DNA of 64,000 nt from Anaerolineaceae bacterium oral taxon 439 (GCA_001717545.1 CP017039.1:744001-808000); one strand, 5' to 3'; counted from the first letter of the stretch, positions 31,569 to 40,147 are shown. The notes: generated by a model not told the origin, from the sequence alone. Numbers and translations: made by a program.

Positions 31569-32264
31569 TTATCCTACGACCGGAGCGAACGCGGCGAGGA
31601 GACCGTCGAGCTCCGCCTCGATTTCGTTTGCGTTCGGGGCGATGGTCCCGATGACCCGGACGCCGGTTAATTCCTCGATCATCGCGCGATTGTCGCGCGT
31701 AAACGGCGAGGCTTCATAGCGGTTCAGGATCATTCCGCGCGGGTCGAGCCCTTTTGAACGGGCGTAGGCGACGGTCAGCACGGTATGATTAATCGTTCCC
31801 AGCCCGGCGTCGGCGACGATCACGATCGGAAGCGCGAGCGCATGGATAACGTCTTCCAAGAGGATTCGCTCCCGATCGTCCCAGCGGATCGGGCAGACGA
31901 TCCCGCCGCTCCCTTCGGCGACAAGGACGTCGAAACGGCGCGACAGCGCGGCGAAATCGGCGGCGACTTTTTCGAGCGAGACCGGTCCGCCTTCGAGCTT
32001 TGCGGCTAAATGCGGCGAGACCGCGGTTTCGTACAGGTACGAGATCAGCGATTCGGGACGGTCCGGAAGCCCGCTCAATCGACAGACCTCGCGCGCGTCG
32101 CCGGCGGCGATCGTCCCGTCTTCGAGCCGTTCGTTCCCGCTTGCGGCCGCTTTATAGTAGCCGGCGTTTCGCCCGCTTTCGCGAAGCTTTTTCAGCAGCA
32201 GCCCGGCCGCGTACGTTTTCCCGACGTCCGTACCGGTCCCGGTGATAAAAATGCCCTTAGTCAT
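31569..32264 (-). CDS. bioD: Dethiobiotin synthetase
   Basis: Closes the ureido ring of dethiobiotin using CO2 and ATP. The 231-residue protein has the P-loop ITGTGTDVGKTYAAG, the substrate lysine in YYKAAASG, and the EGSGGIVCPI and VADAGLGTINHT motifs. I choose ATG 32264 rather than the more distal in-frame codon at 32294, since the P-loop strand then begins at residue 3 and the start overlaps the bioB stop by eight bases (ATGACTAA), a coupling arrangement. The protein is of normal length. Confidence 0.94.
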   Translation of the reverse strand: MTKGIFITGTGTDVGKTYAAGLLLKKLRESGRNAGYYKAAASGNERLEDGTIAAGDAREVCRLSGLPDRPESLISYLYETAVSPHLAAKLEGGPVSLEKVAADFAALSRRFDVLVAEGSGGIVCPIRWDDRERILLEDVIHALALPIVIVADAGLGTINHTVLTVAYARSKGLDPRGMILNRYEASPFTRDNRAMIEELTGVRVIGTIAPNANEIEAELDGLLAAFAPVVG

Positions 32265-33228
32265 GGCAGAGCTCCGGTTTGTATCCGAGTTCATCGATCA
32301 TCTCCATATCAGTTTCGATTGAGTATCCCGCCGTCGTGAGCATGTCGCCGGAGATCACGGCGTTCGCGCCGGATCGGAAACAGGCGCGCCCCTTATCGGC
32401 GATCAGTCCGCGGCCTCCGGCGAGCCGGATCGCGGCTTCGGGGTTGATAAAACGGTAAACGGCGACGATCCGCATCCGCTCTTCATCGTCGAGAAGCCGG
32501 TTCTTTTCGAACGGCGTCCCGGGAATCGGGTTCAGGAAGTTGACGGGAACGGAGCGGACGCCCAGCTCGCGGATATCGATCGCCATGTCGATCCGGTCCT
32601 CGACCGTTTCCCCCAGCCCCATGATCCCGCCGCAGCATAAGCTCAGCCCGGCGGCGCGCGCCGCCTTGAGCGATTCGATTTTCTGGTCGTAGGTATGCGT
32701 GGTGCAAATCTGCGGAAAGAAGCGGCGCGACGTTTCTAAATTGCAGTGAAAGCGCGTCAGTCCGGCGGCTTTCATCCGGTCGAACTGGTCCCGGGTACAG
32801 AGGCCGATCGAAGCGCAGACGTTAACGTCGGTCTTTTCATGGATCGCGCGGACCGTCGCACAGATATGATCGACGTCGATCGGCCGGAGCTTCCGTCCGG
32901 AGGTGACGATCGAGAAGCGCAGCACGCCTTTCGAGGCGTCGGAAACGGCGGCGCCGACGATTTCCTTCCTTCCCAGCATCGGGTATTCTTCGGCGCTGGT
33001 ATGATAGAAGGACGACTGCGCGCAGAATTTACAATTCTCGGAACATTTTCCGCTGCGCGCGTTGATGATCGTGCAGATATCGAACCCATTGCCGCAGAAA
33101 ACCTCGCGCAGCCCGTTCGCGGCGGCGGTCAGCTCCGCGAGCGGTTCGTCGTAAAGTCGGCGCGCGGCGGCGGCGTCAATTCTTTCGCCCCGTTGAATCC
33201 GATCGGCGACGTCGTGAGAATAGGTCAT
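32257..33228 (-). CDS. bioB: Biotin synthase
   Basis: Radical SAM enzyme that inserts sulfur into dethiobiotin. The 323-residue protein has the SAM cluster CxxxCxxC in SGKCSENCKFCAQS (about residues 58-71), CASIGLC and the second-cluster residues in the barrel, with CCGGIMGLGE later. The start is taken at ATG 33228, which lies nine bases after GGAG; an upstream TTG at 33234 is too close to that site. It follows birA by 16 bases. The operon lacks bioF and the pimelate genes, so the precursor 7-keto-8-aminopelargonate must come from elsewhere in the genome or from outside. Confidence 0.96.
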   Translation of the reverse strand: MTYSHDVADRIQRGERIDAAAARRLYDEPLAELTAAANGLREVFCGNGFDICTIINARSGKCSENCKFCAQSSFYHTSAEEYPMLGRKEIVGAAVSDASKGVLRFSIVTSGRKLRPIDVDHICATVRAIHEKTDVNVCASIGLCTRDQFDRMKAAGLTRFHCNLETSRRFFPQICTTHTYDQKIESLKAARAAGLSLCCGGIMGLGETVEDRIDMAIDIRELGVRSVPVNFLNPIPGTPFEKNRLLDDEERMRIVAVYRFINPEAAIRLAGGRGLIADKGRACFRSGANAVISGDMLTTAGYSIETDMEMIDELGYKPELCHD

Positions 33229-33244
33229 TCGCAATAACTCCTTT

Positions 33245-34279
33245 TTAAGGATTGTCTGGGCTCTCGGTTCCCGTCCGGGATTCGTCGGAGGGAAGCCGGA
33301 TCGAAACTTCGCCGGTCGATAAGGCGGCGGTTTCGTTTCCGGCGGAATCGTCGTAGCGGACGATGAGCCGGAAATCGTCGTCGATCGCGAGCGCGGTCGC
33401 CGGGCGTTGGGTCCGGCCGTCGTCGGTCAGGATGCGTTTCCCGATCAGGAGCGAGCGTTCACGGTACGCGGCGAGGTACGCCTTCGCGGGAAGGTCGTCG
33501 TAGTACGTCCGGAAACGGGCGAGGAACGTCCCGGCGATCCGGCTCCGGAGTCCCTGGAGCCCGGTTTTCCGCGCCAGCGCGCTTCCGGCGATTTCTTTCA
33601 GCTCGTCCGGCCAGCCGCCTTCCGGCTCGGTAAGGTTGATCCCGACGCCGAGAACCGCGTAATCGAGACGTCCGCTTTCGAGGTTCAGCGACGCTTCGGT
33701 CAGGATCCCCGAAACTTTTTTCCCGTTCATGAAAATGTCGTTGACCCATTTTATCTTCGTTTCCCCGCCGCAGCATGTCTCGAGCGCTTCGGCGACGGCG
33801 ACGGCGGCCGCCGTCGTTATCAGGAGCGACTGACGTGGGTCGATCGTCGGGCGCAGCAGTAAGCTCATATAGATACCGCTTTGTCTGGGGGAATAAAAAG
33901 AACGATTGAGGCGTCCGCGGCCGCGCGTCTGCGTCTCGGCTAAGAGGACGGTCCCTTCCGGAGCCGCTTCCTCCGCCCGCCGGCGCAACCCGTCGTTTGT
34001 CGAATCGATCGATTCCAGGACGACGACGTTGTAATCGGCGCGGATCGGCCCGGGAAGCTCCGCCAGAATCGCGCTGACGGAGAGACGGTCAGGCTCGCCG
34101 AGGAGACGATAGCCGTTATTCGTAATCGCGTCGATTTCGTAACCGTCCGCGCGCAGCTTTTCGACCGCTTTCCAGATTGCGCTGCGGCTGACGTTGAGTT
34201 CGTCCGCGAGTTCGTTCCCGGAAAAATAAGAATCCGTCCGGGCGCGGAGGCAGCTTAAAATACGTTCGGAAAGTTTCAA
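33245..34279 (-). CDS. birA: Biotin--protein ligase and biotin operon repressor
   Basis: A bifunctional 344-residue BirA. The N-terminal winged helix (ERILSCLRARTDSYFSGNEL, then LNVSRSAIWKAVEKLRADGY) binds the biotin operator; the catalytic part has SIDSTNDGLRR, the biotinyl-AMP loop ETQTRGRGRLNRSF and KWVNDIFMNGKKVSG; the C-terminal SH3-like domain ends the protein. Two starts are possible. A GTG at 34300 lies upstream of the expected transcription start of the promoter at 34303-34331, so I prefer TTG 34279, which follows AAAGAGGG. It leads the birA-bioB-bioD-bioA operon, an autoregulated arrangement. Confidence 0.9.
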   Translation of the reverse strand: MKLSERILSCLRARTDSYFSGNELADELNVSRSAIWKAVEKLRADGYEIDAITNNGYRLLGEPDRLSVSAILAELPGPIRADYNVVVLESIDSTNDGLRRRAEEAAPEGTVLLAETQTRGRGRLNRSFYSPRQSGIYMSLLLRPTIDPRQSLLITTAAAVAVAEALETCCGGETKIKWVNDIFMNGKKVSGILTEASLNLESGRLDYAVLGVGINLTEPEGGWPDELKEIAGSALARKTGLQGLRSRIAGTFLARFRTYYDDLPAKAYLAAYRERSLLIGKRILTDDGRTQRPATALAIDDDFRLIVRYDDSAGNETAALSTGEVSIRLPSDESRTGTESPDNP

Positions 34280-34302
34280 GGGGCCCTCTTTATTCTTCAC
34301 CT

Positions 34303-34331
34303 GTTATACACTCATTTTTTAAGATTGTCAA
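34303..34331 (-). promoter_or_regulatory. Promoter of the birA-bioBDA operon
   Basis: On the minus strand TTGACA (34331-34326), 17-base spacer, TATAAC (34308-34303). The -35 hexamer is part of one arm of the BirA operator. The predicted start of transcription is close to 34296. Confidence 0.8.
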
Positions 34332-34356
34332 CCTTCGAAAAGGCAGAGTTGACAAT
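34324..34356. promoter_or_regulatory. BirA operator shared by two divergent promoters
   Basis: A perfect inverted repeat ATTGTCAAC (34324-34332), 15-base spacer, GTTGACAAT (34348-34356). This matches the known bacterial BirA box (TTGTNAAC-N14-16-GTTNACAA). Each arm contains the TTGACA -35 hexamer of one of two outward promoters, so BirA bound to biotinyl-AMP should shut both. Confidence 0.88.
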
Positions 34357-34376
34357 CGTGGCTTTATTTCTATAAT
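34349..34376 (+). promoter_or_regulatory. Promoter of the solute-binding protein gene
   Basis: TTGACA (34349-34354), 16-base spacer, TATAAT (34371-34376). The -35 lies in the right arm of the BirA operator. Transcription is expected to start near 34384, giving a leader of about 60 bases. Confidence 0.8.
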
Positions 34377-34445
34377 AGGGGAAGCTTTTTTGCGGCGCTT
34401 TTTTCGCCGGGGGTGGATTTTATCGTTCATGAAGGGACGTTTCAT

Positions 34446-36209
34446 ATGCGAAGAGTCCGGTTCAGCCTGAAGGCTGCCGTCGTTCTGACAGCGGCGCTGT
34501 CATTTTTATCGGCATCTGTCCGCGTTTCCGCGCGCCCGATCGTTTTTCGGACGTCGTTTCCGGGCGGCGATATTCCGTCGATCGATCCGTCGCTGGTTGA
34601 GGAGCCATACGGGATTCAGCTCGTCGACGAGCTGACGGTTGGGCTGCTGCGGATGAACGAGGAGACGCTGAAGCTCGATCCCGGAATTGCGGAGCGATAC
34701 GAAATCAGCGAGACTGGCAATACGGTAACGTTTTACCTGCGGACGGACGTTCCCTGGGTCCGGTATGATTCGGAGCGCGGCGCGGTCGAGCGGGTTGTCG
34801 ACTGCCGCGGGGCGGCGAGGTTCGTGACCTCGGCGGATTTCGTCTATGGGATCGAGCGGACGCTCCGGCCGGAGACGGCGGCTCCGTTCGCGTTCCTGCT
34901 GAATAAGGTTGTCGCCGGGGCGGCGGCGTATAACGATGGGTCGAATCCGGACTTCGGCGCGGTTGGGATCCGGGCGATCGACGAACGGACGCTGACCGTC
35001 GATCTCGTCAGCGCTTCGCCGTACACGCTGAATATCCTGAGTCTGTGGATGTTCCGTGCGGAACCGGGATGGCTGATCGAAGGGGACGACTGCACGGAGG
35101 CATACGGCGACCGCTGGGCGGAAACGGACGCGTTCCAGGGCTATGGGCCGTTTACGCTGAAATCCTGGACGCATGACGCCGAACTGACGCTGATCCGGAA
35201 CCCGTTCTGGCCGGCGAGCGAAGCGATCCCATCGGCGCGGATCGATGAAGTGACGATGTTGATGATCAGCGAGACGAGCGCGATCGCCGAATATGAAGCG
35301 GGGAATCTCGATTACGCGATCGTCGGATATTCAGACTACGATCGGCTGGAGAGCGATCCCTGCTATGCGGACGCGCTGGTCGGGAAGCCGCTGAACGTCG
35401 GGACGGAGGCGGTTTTATTCAATCATCTGCTGCCTCCGACGGACGACGTCCGCGTCCGCCGGGCGCTGTCGCTGGCGATCGACCGGGCGGCGGTTGCGGC
35501 GGCGCTGAAATCGGGAACGCCGGCGCGGTACTGGATTCATCCGAGCGCGATCGGCGCGCCGGACCCCGGGACGGCGGACGAATTCGGCGCGGAGACCGAC
35601 GTATCGCGGGCGAAGGCGCTGATCGACGATTATTGCGCGGAAAAGGGTATCGAGCCGGGCGAGCTGACGCTGACGTATTATTACAGCTCCAGCGATTTGC
35701 ATCAGATCCGGGGGCAGGTTTTAGCGGAGATGTGGCGCGGCGCGCTGGGGATTAACGTCGTCCTGGAGAACAGCGACTGGGGCGTTTTCAAGGATGTCCG
35801 GAAGGAAGGCCGGCACCATATTTACCGGACTGCCTGGAACCAGGATTATCTCGACGCGAATAACTTTACTGCGGACGTATTCCTTTGTCCCGGCGGGTAT
35901 TACCAGCCTTCGACCGATTGGCCGATGGAGGGCTGCGCGGAACCGTTGGACGCGGATCCGCTGTATACGGCGTACGCGGAGCTTCTCGATTCGGCGGCGT
36001 CCGAGCGAGACCCGGCGCGTCGGGCGGAGCTTTACGCGCGGAGCGAAAAAATCCTGATCCGCGAGGCGGCGATCCTGAGCCCGATCAGTTATAACGACGC
36101 GACGTACCTTCTGAATCCGATTTTTCAGGTTCCGACGACGCGAACGGGGTACGACCGCTGGGAAAAATGGGGCGTGGTCCCGGAACGCGAGCCTTTTACG
36201 GAGGATTGA
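34446..36209 (+). CDS. Peptide-type ABC transporter substrate-binding protein, predicted biotin regulon member
   Basis: A 587-residue extracellular binding protein of the SBP_bac_5 (OppA/DppA) family. It starts with a signal peptide (MRRVRFSLKAAVVLTAALSF, cleavage near ASVRVSA) without a lipobox cysteine, so the anchoring is unclear. Family features include SIDPSLVEEPYGIQLVDEL, LNVGTEAVLFNHLLPPTDDVRVRRALSLAIDR, and the C-terminal NQDYLDANNFTADVF. ATG 34446 is preferred to GTG 34413 because GAAGGGA precedes it and the signal peptide begins there. No permease or ATPase genes adjoin. Control from the BirA operator suggests uptake of biotin, a precursor or a biotinylated peptide; the ligand cannot be read from the sequence. 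Confidence 0.88.
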   Translation: MRRVRFSLKAAVVLTAALSFLSASVRVSARPIVFRTSFPGGDIPSIDPSLVEEPYGIQLVDELTVGLLRMNEETLKLDPGIAERYEISETGNTVTFYLRTDVPWVRYDSERGAVERVVDCRGAARFVTSADFVYGIERTLRPETAAPFAFLLNKVVAGAAAYNDGSNPDFGAVGIRAIDERTLTVDLVSASPYTLNILSLWMFRAEPGWLIEGDDCTEAYGDRWAETDAFQGYGPFTLKSWTHDAELTLIRNPFWPASEAIPSARIDEVTMLMISETSAIAEYEAGNLDYAIVGYSDYDRLESDPCYADALVGKPLNVGTEAVLFNHLLPPTDDVRVRRALSLAIDRAAVAAALKSGTPARYWIHPSAIGAPDPGTADEFGAETDVSRAKALIDDYCAEKGIEPGELTLTYYYSSSDLHQIRGQVLAEMWRGALGINVVLENSDWGVFKDVRKEGRHHIYRTAWNQDYLDANNFTADVFLCPGGYYQPSTDWPMEGCAEPLDADPLYTAYAELLDSAASERDPARRAELYARSEKILIREAAILSPISYNDATYLLNPIFQVPTTRTGYDRWEKWGVVPEREPFTED

Positions 36210-36233
36210 TTCCCGGCGGCGTCCGGGGCGGGC

Positions 36234-36242
36234 TGATATAAT
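36234..36242 (+). promoter_or_regulatory. Extended -10 element directly before the membrane protein gene
   Basis: TGATATAAT ends six bases before the ATG at 36249. If used, transcription would start at or next to the start codon, giving a leaderless mRNA. No ribosome binding site precedes the ATG, which fits. Confidence 0.45.
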
Positions 36243-36248
36243 TCTGGC

Positions 36249-37721
36249 ATGAGACGCGATCGACGGTTTTTTTCGCATGGCGCGCGCGACGCCGTCTGGT
36301 ATGGGGCATGGTTCGTTCTCGGCTGCGCGCTCTGGGTTTTCTTCCTTAACGGCGGCGATATCCCGTTCGATTTCCATGATTGGGCGGAGGTCAACGCGCC
36401 GCGGCTGGCTTTCGTTCAGGACGCGCTCCGGAAGGGCGTTTTTCCGCTGCACATGCCGGACGCGAGCGCGCTGCGCGGGGTCACCGATCGTTATTTTTCG
36501 CTTCCCGACGTCTTTTTTACGCCGCAGCTGTTCCTGATGAAATGGCTGAGCGTCGGCGAATTTGTCCTGGCGCATTTCCTGATCCTGTACGCGGCCGGGT
36601 ATATCGGTCTGGTTCGCCTGTCGCGGCGGCTGAAGCTTTCGCCGGCGGCTTTCGCCGTCCTTTTCCTGATTTATAACGGGAATGGTCATCTGCTTTCGCA
36701 TGTCGCGGTCGGGCACGCGACCTGGGGCGGGACGCTGCTGTTCAGCTGGTTCATGCTTTGGGTGTATGAGCTTTACGAGGAAGGCGAACCGCCACGGGGC
36801 TGGCCGCTGAAGATGGGCGTGCTGCTGTTCGCGATCTTCCTGCAGGGCTCGTTTCATCAATTTGTCTGGTGCCTGCTCTTCCTTTGCGCGGCCGTGCTGA
36901 CGTTCTGGACGCGGCGCGGTCCGGATTGGGCGCGATGGAAAGCGATTTTTTCAGCCGGCGTCTGCTCGGTCGGACTGTCGGCGGTTCGGATCCTCCCGGT
37001 CGCGATTCAGCTCGACGGCTTCGACGACGATTTTCTTGGCGGTTACCGATCCCTCCGGCAGTTGGTCCGGGCCTTCCTGATTCACGTTGCGCCGGCGGAC
37101 GCGCTCGACCGTACCGTCACCGGCGGGACGCTCGGCTGGTGGGAGTATGACATGTATATCGGGTTCGCGCTGGCGGCGCTGTTGCTGACCCTGACGGTGC
37201 TGCGCGCGGGCGAGCTCGTTCGGGCGCGGCGGTTCCCGCGGATATTGATCCCGATTGTGGGGATGAGCTTTCTGGCGGTCGGGAACGTGTACGCGCTGTT
37301 CAGGGCGCTCCCGGTCCCGCTTTTTTCCGGGGAACGGGTCAGCTCGCGTTTCCTGATCCTGCCGTTCCTGTTTTTTATGGTCGAGGCGCTTCGAGCGCAT
37401 GGGCCGGAAGCGGGAACGGAGGGGCGCGGCGCGAAGGTATGGTCTGGGGTCTCCGCGCTGCTGGCGGCGATCGGCGCGGGCGAGCTTTTCGCCGAGGCGC
37501 GCGCCTGGCGGGTCGGGGAAGCGGTCCGGGCGTTCCCTGTGACCGTGACCGATCTGTCAATTAAGATCGTCGCGAATCGCGCTGATCCGGTTTATTTCCG
37601 CGCGCTTTGGATCGGCGCTGGGATTACGCTGCTGACGGCGGCGGTGATGACGTTGAGTTTTTTCGTTGATCCGTCGAGAAATAAATCTGTAAGGAGTATT
37701 CAACCGAATGAACAGGCCTGA
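36249..37721 (+). CDS. Polytopic membrane protein, GT-C/YfhO-like
   Basis: A 490-residue integral membrane protein with about eleven hydrophobic segments, beginning with a basic N-terminus and AVWYGAWFVLGCALWVFFL. An acidic motif in the first extracytoplasmic loop (DFHDWAEVNAPRLAF, about 40-55) and the overall layout recall GT-C glycosyltransferases and YfhO-like proteins, which use lipid-linked sugars; the assignment is tentative. No Shine-Dalgarno sequence precedes ATG 36249 and a -10 element ends six bases upstream, so it may be leaderless. The end overlaps the asparaginase-family gene by 14 bases. Confidence 0.65.
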   Translation: MRRDRRFFSHGARDAVWYGAWFVLGCALWVFFLNGGDIPFDFHDWAEVNAPRLAFVQDALRKGVFPLHMPDASALRGVTDRYFSLPDVFFTPQLFLMKWLSVGEFVLAHFLILYAAGYIGLVRLSRRLKLSPAAFAVLFLIYNGNGHLLSHVAVGHATWGGTLLFSWFMLWVYELYEEGEPPRGWPLKMGVLLFAIFLQGSFHQFVWCLLFLCAAVLTFWTRRGPDWARWKAIFSAGVCSVGLSAVRILPVAIQLDGFDDDFLGGYRSLRQLVRAFLIHVAPADALDRTVTGGTLGWWEYDMYIGFALAALLLTLTVLRAGELVRARRFPRILIPIVGMSFLAVGNVYALFRALPVPLFSGERVSSRFLILPFLFFMVEALRAHGPEAGTEGRGAKVWSGVSALLAAIGAGELFAEARAWRVGEAVRAFPVTVTDLSIKIVANRADPVYFRALWIGAGITLLTAAVMTLSFFVDPSRNKSVRSIQPNEQA

Positions 37722-38727
37722 AATCCGTCATGAGCCGCTGGTATACGAGTATCGCGGCGATATTCTGGATAATGTTCACATGGGCTGTCTGGCTCTTGTC
37801 GACGAAGCGGGAAAGGTCGTCTTTTCTGTCGGCGATCCGCGGTCCGTCGTTTACATGCGCTCGTCCGCCAAGCCGATTCAGGCGCTTCCGGTTATTCAGC
37901 GGCGGCTGGACGAAGCGTATGGGCTGACGCCCGAAGAATCGACGATTTTCGCCGCGTCGCATAGCGGCCAGCCGCACCTGATTGCGGCGCTGGAATCGAT
38001 TTTCGTCAAAACCGGTTTCAGCGAAAGCGACCTGATTATGAAGCCGACGGTCCCTGCCGACCCGGACGCGGCCTTCGCGCAGCGTTTGGCCGGGGATCCA
38101 CCGCGGAAATTCAATCATAACTGCGCCGGAAAACATGCCGGGATCCTGCTCCTCCAGCGGGCGCTGGGCGGGGCGATCGAGGACTACTGGAGGCCGGAAG
38201 CGGCGGCGCAGCGGGAAATCCTGCGCGCGGTCTCGATCGTCAGCGAAACGGATCCGGAGCGGATCGGGATCGGCGTGGACGGCTGCGGCGTTCCGGTCTT
38301 CGGAATTCCGGTCGCGAGCTTCGCGACGGCGTTCAGGAATCTGGCCGCGCCGGATCGGATCCGCGACGGTTCGCTGGCGGAAGCGGCTTCGCGTTTCGTT
38401 CCGCGAATGCATCAGTACCCGTACATGATCAGCGGTTACGGGCGTTTCTGCACGCTTCTCAACGGCGATCCGAACCTGGTCGCCAAAGGCGGAGCGGCGG
38501 GCGTTTACGGCCTCGGCCTGAAACGGCAGCGCATGGGGCTGGCGTTCAAAATGACGTCCGGCAGCTCGAAGGTCTGGGGTCACGTCATTCGGCAGGTCCT
38601 GACCGATCTGGACGCCGCCGACGAAGCGACGATCCGCGGGCTGGAAGCGTTGGATCCGGTCGAGCTGCGGAACGATAACGACCGTGTCGTCGGCGAATTC
38701 AGGACTGCGTTCGCGATCAGCGCCTGA
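37708..38727 (+). CDS. Asparaginase II family protein
   Basis: A 339-residue member of the Asparaginase_II family (the thermolabile Rhizobium-type enzyme, distinct from the common AnsA/AnsB fold). Characteristic are RSSAKPIQALPVI near residue 50, ASHSGQPHLIAAL, NHNCAGKHAGILLLQRA with the conserved Cys/Lys, VDGCGVPVFGIPV and AKGGAAGVYGLGL. Members hydrolyse asparagine to aspartate and ammonia or are of unknown specificity. It is cytoplasmic. AAGGAG lies nine bases before ATG 37708, within the end of the membrane protein gene. It converges with the AlbA_2 regulator gene 25 bases away. Confidence 0.9.
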   Translation: MNRPEIRHEPLVYEYRGDILDNVHMGCLALVDEAGKVVFSVGDPRSVVYMRSSAKPIQALPVIQRRLDEAYGLTPEESTIFAASHSGQPHLIAALESIFVKTGFSESDLIMKPTVPADPDAAFAQRLAGDPPRKFNHNCAGKHAGILLLQRALGGAIEDYWRPEAAAQREILRAVSIVSETDPERIGIGVDGCGVPVFGIPVASFATAFRNLAAPDRIRDGSLAEAASRFVPRMHQYPYMISGYGRFCTLLNGDPNLVAKGGAAGVYGLGLKRQRMGLAFKMTSGSSKVWGHVIRQVLTDLDAADEATIRGLEALDPVELRNDNDRVVGEFRTAFAISA

Positions 38728-38752
38728 TCCCGGAGGGGCAGGCAGAGGAAAT

Positions 38753-40072
38753 CTATTGCGGCATGCAGATGGAATATCGCTTCCTGGCGCCACGCCCCTG
38801 GACCGTGACGAGTCCTGCTTCCTGAAGATGGCGCATCAGCAGATAACTGCGGGTGCGTTTTACATTTAGCAATTCCTGAATTTCGGTTTCCGTAGCTTCT
38901 CCGTTGCGCTCGAGATAATTGATCACGTTTTGCAACTGTGCTGCGCTTTTCCTGGGCTCTTTTTCTGCTTTTGGTTCTGGGGCCTTTTCCGGGTTGGTAT
39001 TCCTGTTCGGCAGGATGATTTTGAAAGTGTTGGGCGTGACTTCAATTTTGGGCTGCATAACGTATCCGGAATATAAGCTCCATATTTTACGGATTCCTGT
39101 CCCGTAGGATTCGATAAGCCGGAGGCGATGAAAAACCTCTGCAAGGCGATGATTTCTCGGCTGCGAAATACCGCTTTTGATATCCTCCGTAGAAAGTCCC
39201 TGCAAAAGGCCGCCGATTGAAATAAACTCGATTTCAGAATCGTTAATGTTAATGATGATGCTGCCACTGAAGCTGTAATCGCGATGAATCAGCGCGTTTA
39301 GCAACGCCTCCCGGATGGCTTCCTCCGGATAATCCTGTTTTTCAATCCGTTCTAAGCCCTGAAAAGTCGAGATCGTACGGTTGTTGAGCGCTAAATATTG
39401 AAACGTCTTCTCCATCTGATTAAAAATGGAGCCGCTAAACTCTTTATTATCTTTGAAGATCGTTTTGCCGTCATCTCCAAAAACGGCCACTTTTGTCGTA
39501 TGCTGGCATTGATCGGAAAGAAGCCACGCAAGGTTTGTGAAAAGCGAATCATCCACGTTCTGAATCCCGAGGGCAGCGTATTTCGTTCGATCGAACGCGA
39601 CGCCGTATTTTTCGAAAGTTTTTTTCGCTTCATGGAAGGTCAGGTCCTGATCCAAAGAACGCATCGCTTCAAAATTGTCTCCGTCCGTTTCCTTTATTAA
39701 CCGTCGGATCTGATCCTGCGAAGCCTGGACGGAGGAGGTTCCCTGGCGGACGAAAACGCCTGATGGTTTCAGGCCCTTCTTCCTGAGATAGTATGGTTTG
39801 GAAGCCCCCTCCCCGACGGCGATTCGGATGACCCTGTTTTCCAGCACTGCATATTTAATGAAAATCGTTACGTCTGGCTGGATCGCGTCCCTGATACCGT
39901 TGGCGAGACGTGTATATGTTTCATCAATTTGATCCACTCCAATAACGTTTCCCTTGTCGTCGATCCCGATATAGATTGTCCCGCCGTCTGTATTTGCGAA
40001 AGCGATGACTTCTTTATATATTTCGTCAGTACCTGTCAGCTTGAATTCGACGCGTTCTGTTTCAAAATCCAT
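38753..40072 (-). CDS. AlbA_2/Schlafen-domain protein with winged helix, putative transcriptional regulator
   Basis: A 439-residue protein of the family often annotated as RecG-related regulator. The N-terminal AlbA_2 domain has VEFKLTGTDEIYKEVIAFANTDGGTIYIGI and the GVDQIDE segment; the middle part carries ALLNALIHRDYSFSG and SIGGLLQGLSTEDI; a Lys/Glu/Pro-rich linker leads to a winged helix (LERNGEATETEIQELLNVKRTRSYLLMRHL). ATG 40072 follows AGGGAG, and upstream in-frame codons run through the operator. The base composition is visibly richer in A and T than its neighbours, suggesting recent transfer. An 11-base-arm palindrome lies just upstream and suggests self-regulation. Confidence 0.85.
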   Translation of the reverse strand: MDFETERVEFKLTGTDEIYKEVIAFANTDGGTIYIGIDDKGNVIGVDQIDETYTRLANGIRDAIQPDVTIFIKYAVLENRVIRIAVGEGASKPYYLRKKGLKPSGVFVRQGTSSVQASQDQIRRLIKETDGDNFEAMRSLDQDLTFHEAKKTFEKYGVAFDRTKYAALGIQNVDDSLFTNLAWLLSDQCQHTTKVAVFGDDGKTIFKDNKEFSGSIFNQMEKTFQYLALNNRTISTFQGLERIEKQDYPEEAIREALLNALIHRDYSFSGSIIININDSEIEFISIGGLLQGLSTEDIKSGISQPRNHRLAEVFHRLRLIESYGTGIRKIWSLYSGYVMQPKIEVTPNTFKIILPNRNTNPEKAPEPKAEKEPRKSAAQLQNVINYLERNGEATETEIQELLNVKRTRSYLLMRHLQEAGLVTVQGRGARKRYSICMPQ

Positions 40073-40100
40073 AGGAAAACTCCCTGATCTGTTTTCTGAA

Positions 40101-40147
40101 ATTATACGCCGAATATTCACTTTACGTCTCTCAGAGAGTGAATATTC
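40101..40147 (-). promoter_or_regulatory. Promoter and palindromic operator of the AlbA_2 regulator
   Basis: Arms GAATATTCACT (40111-40121) and AGTGAATATTC (40137-40147) are perfect inverted repeats separated by 15 bases; each arm also contains the small palindrome GAATATTC. A TATAAT -10 element on the minus strand (40106-40101) lies immediately downstream, so the operator covers the -35 region. Confidence 0.65.

Noticed and set aside
37624-38793. 389-codon minus-strand frame opposite the asparaginase-family gene
   Set aside because: Opposite strand matches a recognised enzyme with intact motifs; the frame has no start signals.
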